Of a DNA stretch of 23,053 bases, positions 8,282 to 18,814 are shown piece by piece (positions within the stretch are counted from its first letter, which is position 1; each line of letters starts with the position of its first letter). The stretch is from positions 1-23,053 of the forward strand of contig CAUVYJ010000019.1 in NCBI GenBank assembly GCA_963556145.1. Reading direction: 5' to 3'. The DNA comes from Hygrocybe punicea. Taxonomy: Eukaryota > Basidiomycota > Agaricomycetes > Agaricales > Hygrophoraceae. The translations under genes and the position numbers were made by a program. The notes beneath the pieces are model-generated. The model was not told where the DNA came from. It saw nothing but the letters and a program-made list of their open reading frames with translations, and did no database searches.

Positions 8282-10201
8282 GTGGCACATTCCGGTCCTC
8301 CAGTGTCTCAATGCGTCCAAGTTGCACTGGCAAACCCGCTGCTGAGCGGATACCGTAACAGCGCTTTCACTGACAATTCAGACCAAGATGAAAGTCTGGC
8401 TGCTCTTGCGACGCCCCTGGCTAGGGACCATGAATTCACCGCGGTGTCAGTCACTCGTCGGCAGAATTCTATTTGGGAAGTGACTGTTTGCAATCATAAA
8501 GAGCGTCCCATGCCTACAACTACAGCCATTCCCAGCCCTCAGATGACTGCCGGTGATGCTCGCTCCTCGACGATTAGGGAAGAGGAGTTAATACCAGATG
8601 TATGTGACGTCGACTTATCCAATCCTTTTCTGTATATAAGAAAGACGTGGTAAGTACTCAACGCCTATGCCAACAAGCTATCTTTCTCACGCATTGTACT
8701 AGGACTTCACAGTCATGCCATGAACATGCAGCTGCACTTGCTCGCCTTTTCAATTTACAAGCACTTTCTCCAGAAAAGATAGGCATCTTTGTCTATGTAG
8801 TCTCCAAGGCCTATCCGAGGATACTTCGTCGAATTCAACACCCAAATTATTCTTTACCATTCCTTGACTTCCTTTTGGCTACCCGAAATTATCATAACCA
8901 CCTTCCGTTCCCCAAAGACAAACTGTTACTACCTCGAGATATCATCTTTATCAAAACTTTCTCAGATCCCGACATCCAACGCATTCTGGAATTTTCAGAA
9001 ACCGACTTCCCTAACCTCATTGCCGCGGTGAATAGCTACCAACCAAATGCGACCCCTCCCTTCATTTATACTGATATAACTTGCCCCGAGTTTCATCAGC
9101 TACTATGCCATCTGCTTCGTAAATTCATAGACTTTCTTCTGGTGCTCGACAAATACACTGGTCTTATGTTGTCAGACAATGACATGAAAATTTTCGAAAT
9201 GGAAGCTTATCGCGCTACAATTTTCGGAATGGCCCTCCGGGATCTCGTTTTTTCTTCCTATCTAGAGGACCATTTGAACAGAATGGGGCTTCCTGACCCT
9301 CAGAATGGTGCGGATACGAATGTAGAGTGATTATTGGGATGCAGAACTTCTGAATGTTCAAGCATCGGGGAATCACCTCAGGGAGCCTTCCATACCCGAG
9401 GCGTATACATGTTGGTTGCGTTTACAGGTCGTTCATTTCGAAGCTGTTAGCAAACTCCTTGCCTTCACGTCTGGTCGGAGCTCAATGTCCTTCTCTCTCA
9501 AAGTCGTTGGCGATCATCCTAAAGGGACCCAAATGCGACCTTGGAAACAGGTTATCGAAGAAATCATGTCGTCCCCCAGTATCAGTCAACCATCTAACTA
9601 CTCTATGCGGGAGGCCATTGAAGCGATTGAGATATCAGTCTCCACAAACACGATGTTCCAACATTTCTTAAACATTCACATGGCGAATGGCGAGAACTTC
9701 TATGGGACGCTGCACTGTGCAGCTAGCTTGGTGACTATCCGTCAGGCTATGTCTGCAGTGAGTGCTACACTCAATCAATATCTCGGTTGTGTTAACCTGA
9801 TATATTCTATGATATAGCCTGCAGACAATGTTGTTGGGTTATCCAATCAATGTTGTCGCGTCTGTTCACACTTGTGCTCTCTTTTGGGAGTTCGTGAAAC
9901 CCAGTTCTTTGAAGTTCTGGCTCCGAGCCAAAGAATTACTGCATGCACGCTACCATCGTCGCTGCCGGTTGAAATACTCGAATCAATGATCACTTTCTTT
10001 GGGAAGGAGTTAAAATGCCTCATACTGCATATGGATGTCTCATCGCAGGGCGTTTCACATATTGTTTCAAATTCTCCAAAGACCACCATCAATAATGTGA
10101 CTTTCTTTATTACTTTCTTCGATAAGATCCGTAACTTTATGCGTGTAACCAACTTGAACTTGAACGTAGTAGGCAATAGTAAATATTTCATTTTCAAGTA
10201 A
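8282..10201 (+). pseudogene. OTT_1508-like deaminase, frameshifted and with altered active site
   Basis: Segments 8282-8649, 8703-9327, 9329-9757 and 9818-10201, with introns 8650-8702 (GTAAGT...TAG) and 9758-9817 (GTGAGT...TAG). The N-terminal region has NPLLSGYRNS and a DESLAALATPLARDHE stretch. The middle is helical. The third segment has DYWDAELLNVQASGNHLREP and SIPEAYTCWLRLQVVHFEAV. The deaminase core then shows GTLHCAASL and, after the intron, NVVGLSNQCCRVC and ITACTLPSSLP. In the cytidine-deaminase fold a His-x-Glu motif and a Cys-x-x-Cys pair hold zinc. The Cys pair is present (9854-9865), but the expected HCE is HCA (9713-9721), so the proton-shuttling Glu is missing. A one-base frame change lies near 9328, unless a further intron is hidden there. 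The true 5' exon is not identified. Fungal members are expanded in mushrooms and their substrate is unknown. Family recognition is by motif only. Confidence 0.6.
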
Positions 10202-10224
10202 ATTTCATAGAATATGTGGGTAAT

Positions 10225-10258
10225 GAAATATTTACACTTCGGAAATATTTACACTTCG
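10225..10258. repeat. 17-bp perfect tandem duplication
   Basis: GAAATATTTACACTTCG occurs twice head to tail, 10225-10241 and 10242-10258, just downstream of the deaminase stop codon. Confidence 0.9.
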
Positions 10259-10753
10259 GACTGACAGGACTATTATTTTGTAATTACTGAACAAGATGCG
10301 TAGATTTTATATTGTAATTAGCTACTATTATAATGGAAATCATGATTTTATTTGTTTTCGAGCTTTTTTACCCCCTTTACTCGGAGGAGAAAGTTCGGAA
10401 CATTTATCGACAGTAGTAGTATATTTCTAAAGTTAGCAGCAAAATATAATCTTTAAATTTACATTTAGGCCCGACCGTGACCATGACCACGTTCAACTCG
10501 GACTTGTGACATGACCATGACCGTACCGTCACGGTGTCAGACCGTGACTCGGACTCGGACTGGCCACCGCTGCTTCATATTGTTCAACGTTGTGCAAGCG
10601 CTGCCTGTCCCTGTCCCTTTCTCAACTGCATAGCATTCTAACGCTGTGCGAGTTCCTCACTGTCGATGTGCATCTTTCTCGACGTTATTTTAACTTCCCT
10701 GGTAATCATCATCGCACAGTGCTTCAAACTTGATATACGCATTTCGATCTAGT
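10259..10753. repeat. Spacer with CCGTGAC / CGGACT word-repeat block (10468-10564)
   Basis: 10259-10467 is AT-rich without a gene. From 10468 to 10564 the words GACCGTGAC, GACCATGACC and ACTCGGAC repeat on both strands, for example GACCGTGACTCGGACTCGG at the right side. This stands out sharply from its surroundings. It lies 190 bp before the ATG of the Plavaka transposase and may be its 5' subterminal sequence or the end of another element. No terminal inverted repeat could be fixed. Confidence 0.5.
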
Positions 10754-13700
10754 ATGCCGGACTCGGAGAATGACGCCTCCCTTGCGTGCATATGTGGGCA
10801 GTCGTTCTCGCAACAGAATGCGTGCACCAAGCACAAGCAATCATGTTCATCAACAAAAAAACGCCTATCTAGCGCCTTAGACAAGGCGAAGCAACTCTGG
10901 AAGGGATCTAAGAGGCGCCGTTTGGGAAATAACTCTCCAGATGTCTGTGAACCTCTTCCTGCAGTTGGTCTGGTACTCCAACCGACGGCCGAGACTTCAC
11001 CCCAGGTATGCGTTTCATGTTCCTAGACATGATCCCAGGAGCGACTAATGGTGTCTCGTGCAGGTCTTGGATGAAGACCCAGCAACTGGAAATGAAATCG
11101 ACGATTCAAACTTGTCGATTATGGAGCGTCGACCTTGGATGAAAAGACTGAATCGCCGTCTTCCTTCGCGCTTCAGAGATTTATTACCGCAAGCTCCCCC
11201 ATACCTTCCTCCTCCACAGGCAGTTGCAGATCCTCAGTTACCTGCTAGTGAAGAGCCTGCGTTGATGGGTTCAAACCTTGCGTTGCTGGGTCATCTTCGC
11301 CAGGTCTTTACTACTGAGCGGAACATATTTGGCCTTTTCCGACGTTACGAGGCTTCGACGCTACCCACAAATGATCCAGAGGAGAACGTCTCCTTGAATG
11401 AACTCTCTGACATACCCACCAAAAGCTCTACCTCGGAATCCCCTTTAACTTCCTTCTATCCTTACTCCAACCGAAGTTCGTTTCTCCTCAGTGACTGGTA
11501 TTGGAATGGCGGTGTACAGAAATCACAATCCAGTTTCAAAGATTTGGTGGACATTATTGTCAATCCTGAGTTTAAACCAGCGGAAATCAAAGAAACTCGA
11601 TGGGACCGTATCAACCACATCCTTGGGAGCAATGATGGTCAGGAGTGGTTGGATGCGGATGCGGGATGGACAAATACTCCCATAACCATCAACGTCCCAT
11701 ATCAATCCCGCCGCGGCGTAACTTCTGACCCTTCGGCCGGTCCTCGGGAATTCACAGTTACCAATTTTTACCATCGCAGTCTAGTTTCCATCATTCGTGA
11801 AAAAATTAACAATACATCTGACGCTCAACATTTCCATCATGAGCCTTACGAGTTAAACTGGCAGCCTGAGGGGAATCCACACATAATACAAACATACAGT
11901 GAACTCTACACATCCCCTGCATTTATCGACACCCATCGAGAATTACAAGAATCTCCTTCTGAGCCTGGGTGTGATCTCCCGCCAGTGATCGTTGCATTGA
12001 TGTTCTGGTCCGATGTAACACATCTCACATCATTTGGGGAGGCTAAACTCTGGCCACTCTACTTATTTTTTGGAAATGATTCCAAATACCACCGGTGCAA
12101 GCCTTCTTGTAAGCTATGTCACCACGTCACCTATTTTCAGAAGGTCTGCACTGTCTTCTTGTAAAACTTCTGCACACGTTAATTGGGATCATTGACAGTT
12201 ACCTCCTGAGTTCAAAGACTTTGCGGCCAAGCAGACGGCAGGTGGTCAGGCTCCTAGTGATGAGTTTCTGACGTACTGCGCTCGTGAGCTCATGCATGCG
12301 CAGTGGGAGATTCTACTCGATGAGGATTTCCTTGAGGCTTGGAGGCATGGAATTGTCATCATGTGCTGCGATGGTGTCAAGAGGCGATTTTATCCCCGTA
12401 TATTTAGCTACTCTGCTGACTATCAAGAGAAGTAAGTTTGTGACGGTTTTGTGACCGGGTTGTGCTTATAAATGTTCAACAGAATACTCATTGCGGGAAT
12501 CCGGAATCGTGGTCTCTGCCCGTGCCCTCAGTGTTTAGCCCCATTAACCCGCATTCATAATCTCGGAATGCGCAGGGACATGGATCTCCGAGTGAATTTG
12601 GCCCGCGTTGATGATGTCCATCGAAAAAGCCTGATCATCGCTGCAAGAGGGAAATATACCAAAAACAAAAAGGAGTTAATAGTGACATTGTCGAGAAGTT
12701 ATTAAAGGAATTGTCTTTGGTTCCGAACAAGGTTCGTGTACTAGTACAGGACTACAGGCTTGTTTATCAGTCATATAGCGGCATCCTGACATTGGCATTT
12801 ATATCCAGAACGCCTTCTCAGACCTGTTGTCCCCTTTTGGTTTCAACTTATATTCAATGTTACTCCCGGATTTCATGCACGAAGTCGAGATCGGGAGCTG
12901 GAGAGCCCTGTTCATCCATCTACTTCGAATTCTCGAATCACATGGCGGTAGCAACCTCATCTCTGAATTGGACCATCGGTTGGTTCTCCTTTTCATGATA
13001 ATATCAACTACCCTTACCAGATTGTGCAGTTACAGGCAACTGACGTCCTATGGAAGGGATACAGTTTGAAGGTTTCGGTTGAATTGCTCGGAGTTGAAAA
13101 ACATGGCAGCCCAAGATTATGAGAATCTCTTGCAGGTACGCGACGTATCATTCAAGACATGCCCCTAACTTAATCTGTGTCTTAGTGTGCAATTCCTGTA
13201 TTCGATGGACTCCTCCCAGAACCACATAATAGGCATATCCTGCAACTTCTGTTTGTTACAGCGCATTGGCATGGTTTAGCCAAATTACGCCTCCACAATG
13301 AGTTGACGCTCAACATTTTGGACTCAGTGACTGAATCCTTAGGCAAGAAACTCCATGAATTCAGGGACGGCACATGCTCTGCATTCACAACTAGGGAGCT
13401 CGAACGAGAATACGATGCCCATGTCCAGCGCCAGACCAAATCCATGGCTGCAAGGCATGCTCCGAAGGATGCTAAAAATGTGACTACCACTATTTCCGAG
13501 GGTGCACGGCAGACGGTCATTGCACCTGCCAGAAACGGGAATGCTGCAGCTCCTGCGGAGACAGGTGGTAATTCTCCTTGTCGATGGCTCAAAACTCTCA
13601 ATTTAAACACGTACAAAGCCCACTCACATGGAGACTACGCCGCAACAATCAGAAGATACGGCACAACCGATTCATATACAACCGAGCCCGTGTGTAACAA

Positions 13701-15128
13701 TATGTGGTTCAGTTCCTAAGTTCAAGTTGATTGATTGGTTACTTTTGGCAGGGCGAACTGGAGCATCATTCACCCAAGTCGTGGTACTCTCGTACAAGTC
13801 ATAAGGACTTTGTCCGGCAACTCACCCAAATAGAGCGACGTCGAACGCGGATTCGGCGTATCCGGGAACAATATAAGAACGTTGAAAATCCTATTCACGA
13901 GTCTGTTCCGCATACGCCGAATATTCATCATATTATCAGACAATCCCAAAATTACCCAGTGAATATACCAGAATTTTTACGGAAGCACGATGGAGACCCT
14001 GCTGTCAAGGTAAGATCCTGTAGTAGCAGTAGCAGTAGTATTTGTGCTCACAGCTGGACGTGCTCACCTCATCTTAGGATTTCGTCCCGAAACTCAAGCA
14101 GCATTTACTGCCGTGCATCAAGGAATTGCTCCGACAAGAATCTGTCTTGCAAAATGACGAGCCTTGTCTATTAAACCCTGAAACCCCAGGTCTATCACCT
14201 GTCACACTTGACTGCAGTCAAGTTGACTGCGAGAAGATCTTTTTCAAAAGCGACCGCATGTATCGCCATCATTTAGCGAGGTTCAACTACACTACATACG
14301 ATGTCTGACGATCTCAAGATGTTATCAACTCTAATTCCTCGCGTTGTAATGTTATGCTGCTTGCCAACAGAGAGAACATGAACATTGGGGCCCACCATCC
14401 ATTCATGTATGCTCGAGTTCTTGGAATTTACCATGTTAATGTCATCTATACGGGATCGGGCATGCTCGACTTTGCACCAAGGAGGTTTTACTTCCTCTGG
14501 GTACAATGGTTTGAATACACTGGAAATAGACCCTTGACCTGGCGAGATTGTCGCCTTGATTCCGTTCACTTCCCGCCCCTTGCACATGACGACGCTTTTG
14601 GATTTATCAATCCCAGGGATGTCTTGCGAAGTTTTCACCTTACTCCGGCATTTGTGAATGGGAGAGTCTATCCTGATGGAAAAGGGATCTCTCGTTGTGC
14701 GAAGGACTCTCATGATTGGTGACGTTACTATGTCAACAGGTGTGCTACTAGTATATTACCACTGACTACTTTGGTACTGACTTCGCTTTACTAGGTTTGT
14801 AGATCGTGATATGCTCATGAGGTACCACTGGGGCCTTGCCGTTGGACATCATTATTCTCATGGCACGGACATGGAACACAACCTTGACTTGGAATTGTCG
14901 GGATGTGAAGCACTAGAGCGCCCTTTACCACGTGAGGAAATAGCACATATGCCGAACGAGCAGATTGCTGTTGAAATTGGTGAGGACATTGTTCCTGATG
15001 TTGATCAGGAGATGCAGCTTTGTCAAGATGAGGAGGACGAAGATTGGGACGATGCGGAGGAATCCTGCAACGAACTTGAGCAACTAGATGAGAGTGACGA
15101 TTCGGACGATTGTATGGATGACATATGA
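10754..15128 (+). pseudogene. Plavaka (CACTA-type) transposase, nearly complete, three TGA and one frameshift
   Basis: Ten exons: 10754-11005, 11064-12143, 12199-12431, 12483-12731, 12809-12978, 13030-13135, 13186-13689, 13752-14009, 14078-14739 and 14795-15128. All introns are GT-AG and phases agree, giving about 1282 codons. The N-terminus has a zinc-finger-like C12-x-C14...H27-x3-C31 and a basic patch. Family motifs follow in order: LSDWYWNGGVQKS, WTNTPITINVPYQSR, YELNWQPEGN, LMFWSDVTHLTSFGEAKLWP, FGNDSKYHRCKPS, YCARELMHAQWEILLDEDF, CCDGVKRRFYPRIFSYSADY, GLCPCPQCLAPL, LPDFMHEVEIGSWRALFIHL, RTRIRRIREQY and DRDMLMRYHWGLAVGHHYSH. The C-terminus is very acidic. Breaks: a one-base deletion near 12651-12656, and TGA at 13067-13069, 14306-14308 and 14720-14722, each where Arg (CGA) is expected. 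The enzyme class excises and inserts DNA through an RNase H-like core. It is probably inactive as it stands. Confidence 0.85.
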
Positions 15129-15289
15129 ATCTTGGTGATGCAACCATGCTCCGGTGCTCGCTGCTATAAATGAAGTACCTGATCGCTTAATCACCCCTCT
15201 GCCTGTAATGTACGTGACTTGTATGGTACGCCTGATCCAAAAATTGATATTCATTTTGACACACCCAGAGTTGTTGTCATATCCCATGC

Positions 15290-15815
15290 AGCTCCGCCGG
15301 ATTCCGACGAACTCCGCTCCGGACTTTTCCGCCGACTTATCTTATCTTATCTTATCTTATCTTCTCGCGTACGTTATTGTTCTTCTCTTGTTAATTACTA
15401 TTCTTCCCCATCTCCGTTTACTCCGACCTCCTTTTCTCTTCCTCCCCTTTGTTTACTTGTCACCGTACATAGCAACCTTTTATCCCTTTTATTTTCTTCC
15501 GAACTCCGGTCCTCTTTCCGGAGTTCATATTGTCTTCACGTCTCCAAGGACATGACAATTAGTCTACCAAGTATATAAACTAGAACTACAATGTCCTGTA
15601 ACTCCGTTCAGAAAATCAACTTGAGTTCCTTATTTCTTACCCACTCTCAAACTTAAGGTTTTCCCTTAAGCTCATTAGTTATCTTAGTACTTAGTCCGGA
15701 ACTCCGGACTAACTCCGCTCCGTCCACGTCTTCTCAATACGACTTAAGGAAGTAGTGAACCTACTTCAAGAGTTGACGTCTCCGCTCCTCCGAAGAACTC
15801 CGATCCTTCCGGAGT
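15290..15815. repeat. ACTCCG / CGGAGT word-repeat block
   Basis: The word ACTCCG or its complement recurs about a dozen times, clustered at 15291-15325, 15500-15526, 15600-15606, 15694-15724 and 15777-15815. Several pairs face each other and could form hairpins, for example CTCCGG-TCCTCTTT-CCGGAG (15504-15523) and AACTCCG-ATCCTTC-CGGAGTT (15798-15818). The block starts about 160 bp after the Plavaka stop codon. It may be 3' subterminal sequence of that element or a separate insertion. Confidence 0.6.
15336..15363. repeat. (CTTAT)n microsatellite
   Basis: Five perfect CTTAT units followed by CTT, inside the ACTCCG block. Confidence 0.95.
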
Positions 15816-15839
15816 TGCACGCCTCTAACAGTTGTCCTC

Positions 15840-16081
15840 CTAGTCTACTTTCATAAAGCCACTCCCTACTACTCCCTTTGCCCCCAGCCCCTTCATCCCC
15901 ATCCCCCTTGCCTGCTCTTGTGGCCTGCTTATCCTCTCCCACACCCTCTCGTCTCCTGCCCACCCTCCCTTTCCACACCCTTCCCTGCCAGAAGTCATCC
16001 CTGGCTCAATTTAAATGTAATTAGTTCACTTGGTGGAATATATAAACAATGGCTACTACACTATTATCATTCAATCTCAGA
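15840..16081. other. Polypyrimidine tract and spacer, no gene
   Basis: 15860-15985 is C/T-rich (CCTCTCCCACACCC-type runs) and resembles 282-525 in composition. 16000-16081 is AT-rich. No supported reading frame. Confidence 0.45.
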
Positions 16082-16470
16082 TGTGACCGGCACTCGGCAT
16101 CCACACAGCCACCTATCAGGCCCGATACTTTATATGCCATACTTTGTAGAAATTACCAAGGCATATAAACCATGATCCCTCAATTGCAAGTATGGTACAC
16201 CATGGCCATTCAACCCCTGACTGACAACTGCCGCGTCAACCCGTACCATGCTTGACCAGCACTCGGCATCCACACAGCCACCTATCAGGCCCCGATACTT
16301 TATCTGCCATACTTTGTAGAAATTACCAAGGCATATAAACCATGATCCCTCAATTGCAAGTATTGTACACCATGGCCATTCAACCCCTGACTGACAACTG
16401 CCACGTCAACCTGTACCATCCTTTACCATGCTTGACCGGCGCTCGGCATCCGTACAGCCACTTATCAACT
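16082..16470 (+). repeat. 169-bp tandem repeat, about 2.3 copies
   Basis: A unit starting CACTCGGCATCCACACAGCC begins at 16091 and 16260, and with small changes at 16440. Copies 1 and 2 (period 169 bp) are nearly identical. The step to copy 3 is 180 bp because of one extra C and a 10-bp insertion, CCTTTACCAT (or an equivalent placement). Copy 3 stops after about 30 bp. The repeat has replaced whatever lay upstream of the deaminase fragment that follows. Confidence 0.9.
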
Positions 16471-16535
16471 CCGACTGGTCATGCCAGCGCCTCACCGATT
16501 TCCCGATGTATGCACCTTTCTCTTCTCTGTTATAG

Positions 16536-16813
16536 GACCGCAATACCGTTTTCAGGGATCCCATTCGGTCCTTTCCCGCTGTTTGTTGCCAAGTTCCATC
16601 AAAGAGCCAGTCATTGACAAAATGCTAGTGCATTTCAGTGAACAACTAAGGGACGCCATCACGTTGTCACCCCGGGTACGATCCGACTCTGCGCAGTCTT
16701 GCGCTCTGTCCTTGTCATCATATGTGGCTCCTGGTGTCGGCAACCCTTTTACTGCCATTAGCAGTAAGCTCATTAAGTTTACTTCAAAGGCAAAAAATCT
16801 TTTCACCAAATAA
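16536..16813 (+). pseudogene. C-terminal fragment of a second OTT_1508-like deaminase
   Basis: After a likely acceptor TATAG (16531-16535) the frame reads GPQYRFQGSHSVLSRCLLPS and then EPVIDKMLVHFSEQLRDAI. This parallels the end of the first deaminase (LAPSQRITACTLPSSLP, then VEILESMITFFGKELK) and fits my recollection of the family's conserved GSHxxxSxCxLP and DKMVxxF tail better than the first copy does. Nothing of the zinc-binding core is present: the sequence before it is tandem repeat. The last 45 residues, to the stop at 16811-16813, have no recognisable motif. It is a truncated relic rather than a functional gene; the call rests on a short similarity. Confidence 0.42.
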
Positions 16814-17184
16814 ATACTTGTGTAATACATATTTTGGCTCTTGAACTATAGTTGTAGTGCCACTAATTAATTAATTAATTAAGAGGAGGAGGAGGAGAAC
16901 AGGATTCTTTATTTTATTATGCACATAGCCATTCTTCCCCCCTTCTTATCACCATACTAATTCATACTTGAGGTCTGATGAATTTTTCTGTTGTGCAAGT
17001 AATTTTTCAAGCAATTGTGTGTCATTTTTCCTTTTTGTAATTATAAACTAGAATAAATGTATAATACAGGGAGAAATGAGGGTAAGGAGCAGAATGCAGG
17101 AGACAAGGAAACAAAAGGGAGCAGGAAGGAGTGAGAGGGGGAGGGAGTGGGAGTGGGGTTAGGGAGTAAGCTGAGTTTGGATGA
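16814..17184. other. Spacer with microsatellites and a polypurine tract
   Basis: Contains a TTAA-type run (16864-16882) followed directly by (GAG)n (16883-16897), and a purine-rich stretch at 17070-17165. The P450 relic on the minus strand loses homology where this purine tract begins, so the tract probably replaced the P450 3' end. No gene seen. Confidence 0.6.
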
Positions 17185-18176
17185 CCTGTATCTTACATCG
17201 GACTGCAACTCTATGTCATAGAGAAGGAGAATCGTTGCAAGAGTAAGCTGCATCTCCATATACGCGAGGCTGTCGTGAACTAAGGTTAGCAGAGTTCCCT
17301 GCTCCGTAATCCTGAAACTCACTTCCTGCCAATCTATATGCGGTAAAAGGTGTAAACAATAAGTCATTTACGAAAATGAAGCGAAGCATACGCAGGCTCG
17401 AGGACCTTTTCCAAATGCCGAAAGATAGTGCTGAAGATTGTGGTCCGCCAACCATCTCTCTAGCTGGAAATTTTCTGGATCACCCCAAATATTATCGTCG
17501 TGTTGGATGCTCCATCCAGGAACGGACATCTCCATCTAACAGACCTTAACGACCATATGACAAGCCGTGAGTGCGGCTACTCGCCCCTGCTGGGAAAAAC
17601 ACATAACACCGCCTTGTGGGACTGAGCGATGCAGCCCAATTGCAGCGAGAGCAAAATACCGAAGTCTGACGAAAACAGTAAATTAATTAATACACAGCAC
17701 GGAGAATACAATATACCCTTCGTCAATGGTTGCTTGCAGATATGGAATATCCTTGACTTGATCATACCTGGGGAACTCATTGCATCCAACTGTGTTTTCC
17801 AGAGCCTCCATCAGCTTTTGGTGCACACGGGGATTCCAACCAAGGAGGTGGATAATGGCTGTAATCGAATTGGAAGTTGTATTCGAACCTGCAATGCTAC
17901 ATAGTGCATGCCATTGTGTTGTAGTATAGAGCATGCAACGACTCACATAAGTGTCACAGTCTCGGCGATAAGCTTGTTGATTTGCTCAGGATTCAGATTA
18001 TCGTCATCCTCGGTCCACCCCCGAATGAGTTTGCTCAGGATATCCTCGCGTTGTGTGCCCCCAAGCACTTCGCGACACGTAGTCGGGCAAGGTCAATTAA
18101 GCCAGTCCATGGTTTGTGTCCTCGCATAAAGAACGGATCCGGGATGATTTTCGACGGGGGTTCGAAGCAAGGATGG
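17185..18176 (-). pseudogene. Cytochrome P450 relic, CYP53/benzoate 4-monooxygenase-like
   Basis: Haem monooxygenase pieces in order on the minus strand. IIPDPFFMRGHKPWTGLIDL, then QREDILSKLIRGW and NKLIAETVTL, lead into the I helix IIAGSNTTSNS across intron 17946-17897. HLLGWNPRVHQKLMEAL and VKDIPYLQATIDEG-LR follow across intron 17716-17666, giving the K-helix ExxR (EGLR). Then come AAIGLHRSVPQGG, WSIQHDDNIWGDPENFQLER and the haem loop FGKGPRAC, and finally AYMEMQLTLATILLLYDIEL. Breaks: one G is missing in a homopolymer (C run 18058-18062 on the plus strand), shifting the frame between LG and QRED; an in-frame TAG lies at 17538-17536; the residues after the haem Cys do not splice cleanly; and the C-terminal tail is replaced by purine-rich DNA. 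The N-terminal half is absent here. Intact relatives have about 500-530 residues and an N-terminal ER anchor. The subfamily is a guess from motif style. Confidence 0.75.
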
Positions 18177-18185
18177 AGGTAGTGT

Positions 18186-18308
18186 TGCCACGGCTCGGTC
18201 CGAAACCGTTAGCCGATTGAGCCGAGCCGATGATTAGCCGAGCCGAGCCGTTGCTACGGCTAACGGTTAAACCTCGGCTTAGCCGTGGCTAGCCGTTTTG
18301 AGCCGTTA
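18186..18308. repeat. AGCCG / CGGCT word-repeat block
   Basis: In 123 bp the word AGCCG or CGGCT occurs about 15 times, for example GAGCCGAGCCGATGATTAGC. The left edge, TAGTGTTGCCACGGCTCGG (18180-18198), resembles a hAT-type end (YARNG followed by TTGCCA-like sequence), which is inference. The block abuts the first recognisable P450 residues and probably marks the insertion that cut the gene. Confidence 0.6.
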
Positions 18309-18780
18309 CAAAATTTCCAAATTAGGAAATATAATGATTTCGAGGTTTCCGGAGTGTTTGCTGGCTCGCAACTGGTTTTCTGGCATTGCCCAAGGCTCAA
18401 AACATCACCAGACGACTGCTGTGCTAATGAAGGATAGATTTTGGTGTAAAATATAATAATACTGAATAATTATTGCATCTACATAGTCTCAATTACCTTG
18501 ATGAACAACCATGTCGTATCGTAACTTGTAACAGTCACCATTTGATACTGAAGAGATGAAACATTGAGCCATTAAATCTGACCTATAGAAAGAAGCTCAC
18601 GTTGTCAATGCTTCGGGCGTTACTGAGATGCGAGAGGGTTTGTAAGGGAAGCCATTTGAAGACACTCTTGGCTTGCGTTCGTTCTGTTGACCCAAATGTC
18701 CGGTTTCGCTGGATCCAGACACTAGATGTGGTTCGTTGTAGCAAATAAGAGGCAGCAAAATTATGTCTCCTAATTTTTAC
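18309..18780. other. Spacer, only a possible exon scrap
   Basis: No recognised domain. On the minus strand, at about 18603-18720, a short open stretch reads SVFKWLPLQTLSHLSNARSI and ends at a GTGAGC donor-like site. I cannot assign it. The rest is AT-rich. Confidence 0.3.
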
Positions 18781-18803
18781 TTTTATTTTATTTTATTTTA
18801 TTT
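18781..18803. repeat. (TTTTA)n microsatellite
   Basis: Four perfect TTTTA units plus TTT. Confidence 0.95.
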
Positions 18804-18814
18804 GGAGGGTCGAC

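Noticed and set aside
8045..8320. Minus-strand frame at 8320-8045
   Set aside because: It overlaps GGCC-word repeats and has no motif; probably a shadow of low-complexity DNA.
15154..15578. Leu/Ser/Pro-rich frames after the Plavaka gene
   Set aside because: They read through the CTTAT microsatellite and ACTCCG repeats; hydrophobicity comes from T/C-rich composition.
18183..18200. CACTA-type terminus read from TAGTG
   Set aside because: The orientation is wrong for an element extending to the right, and no CACTA partner is visible.
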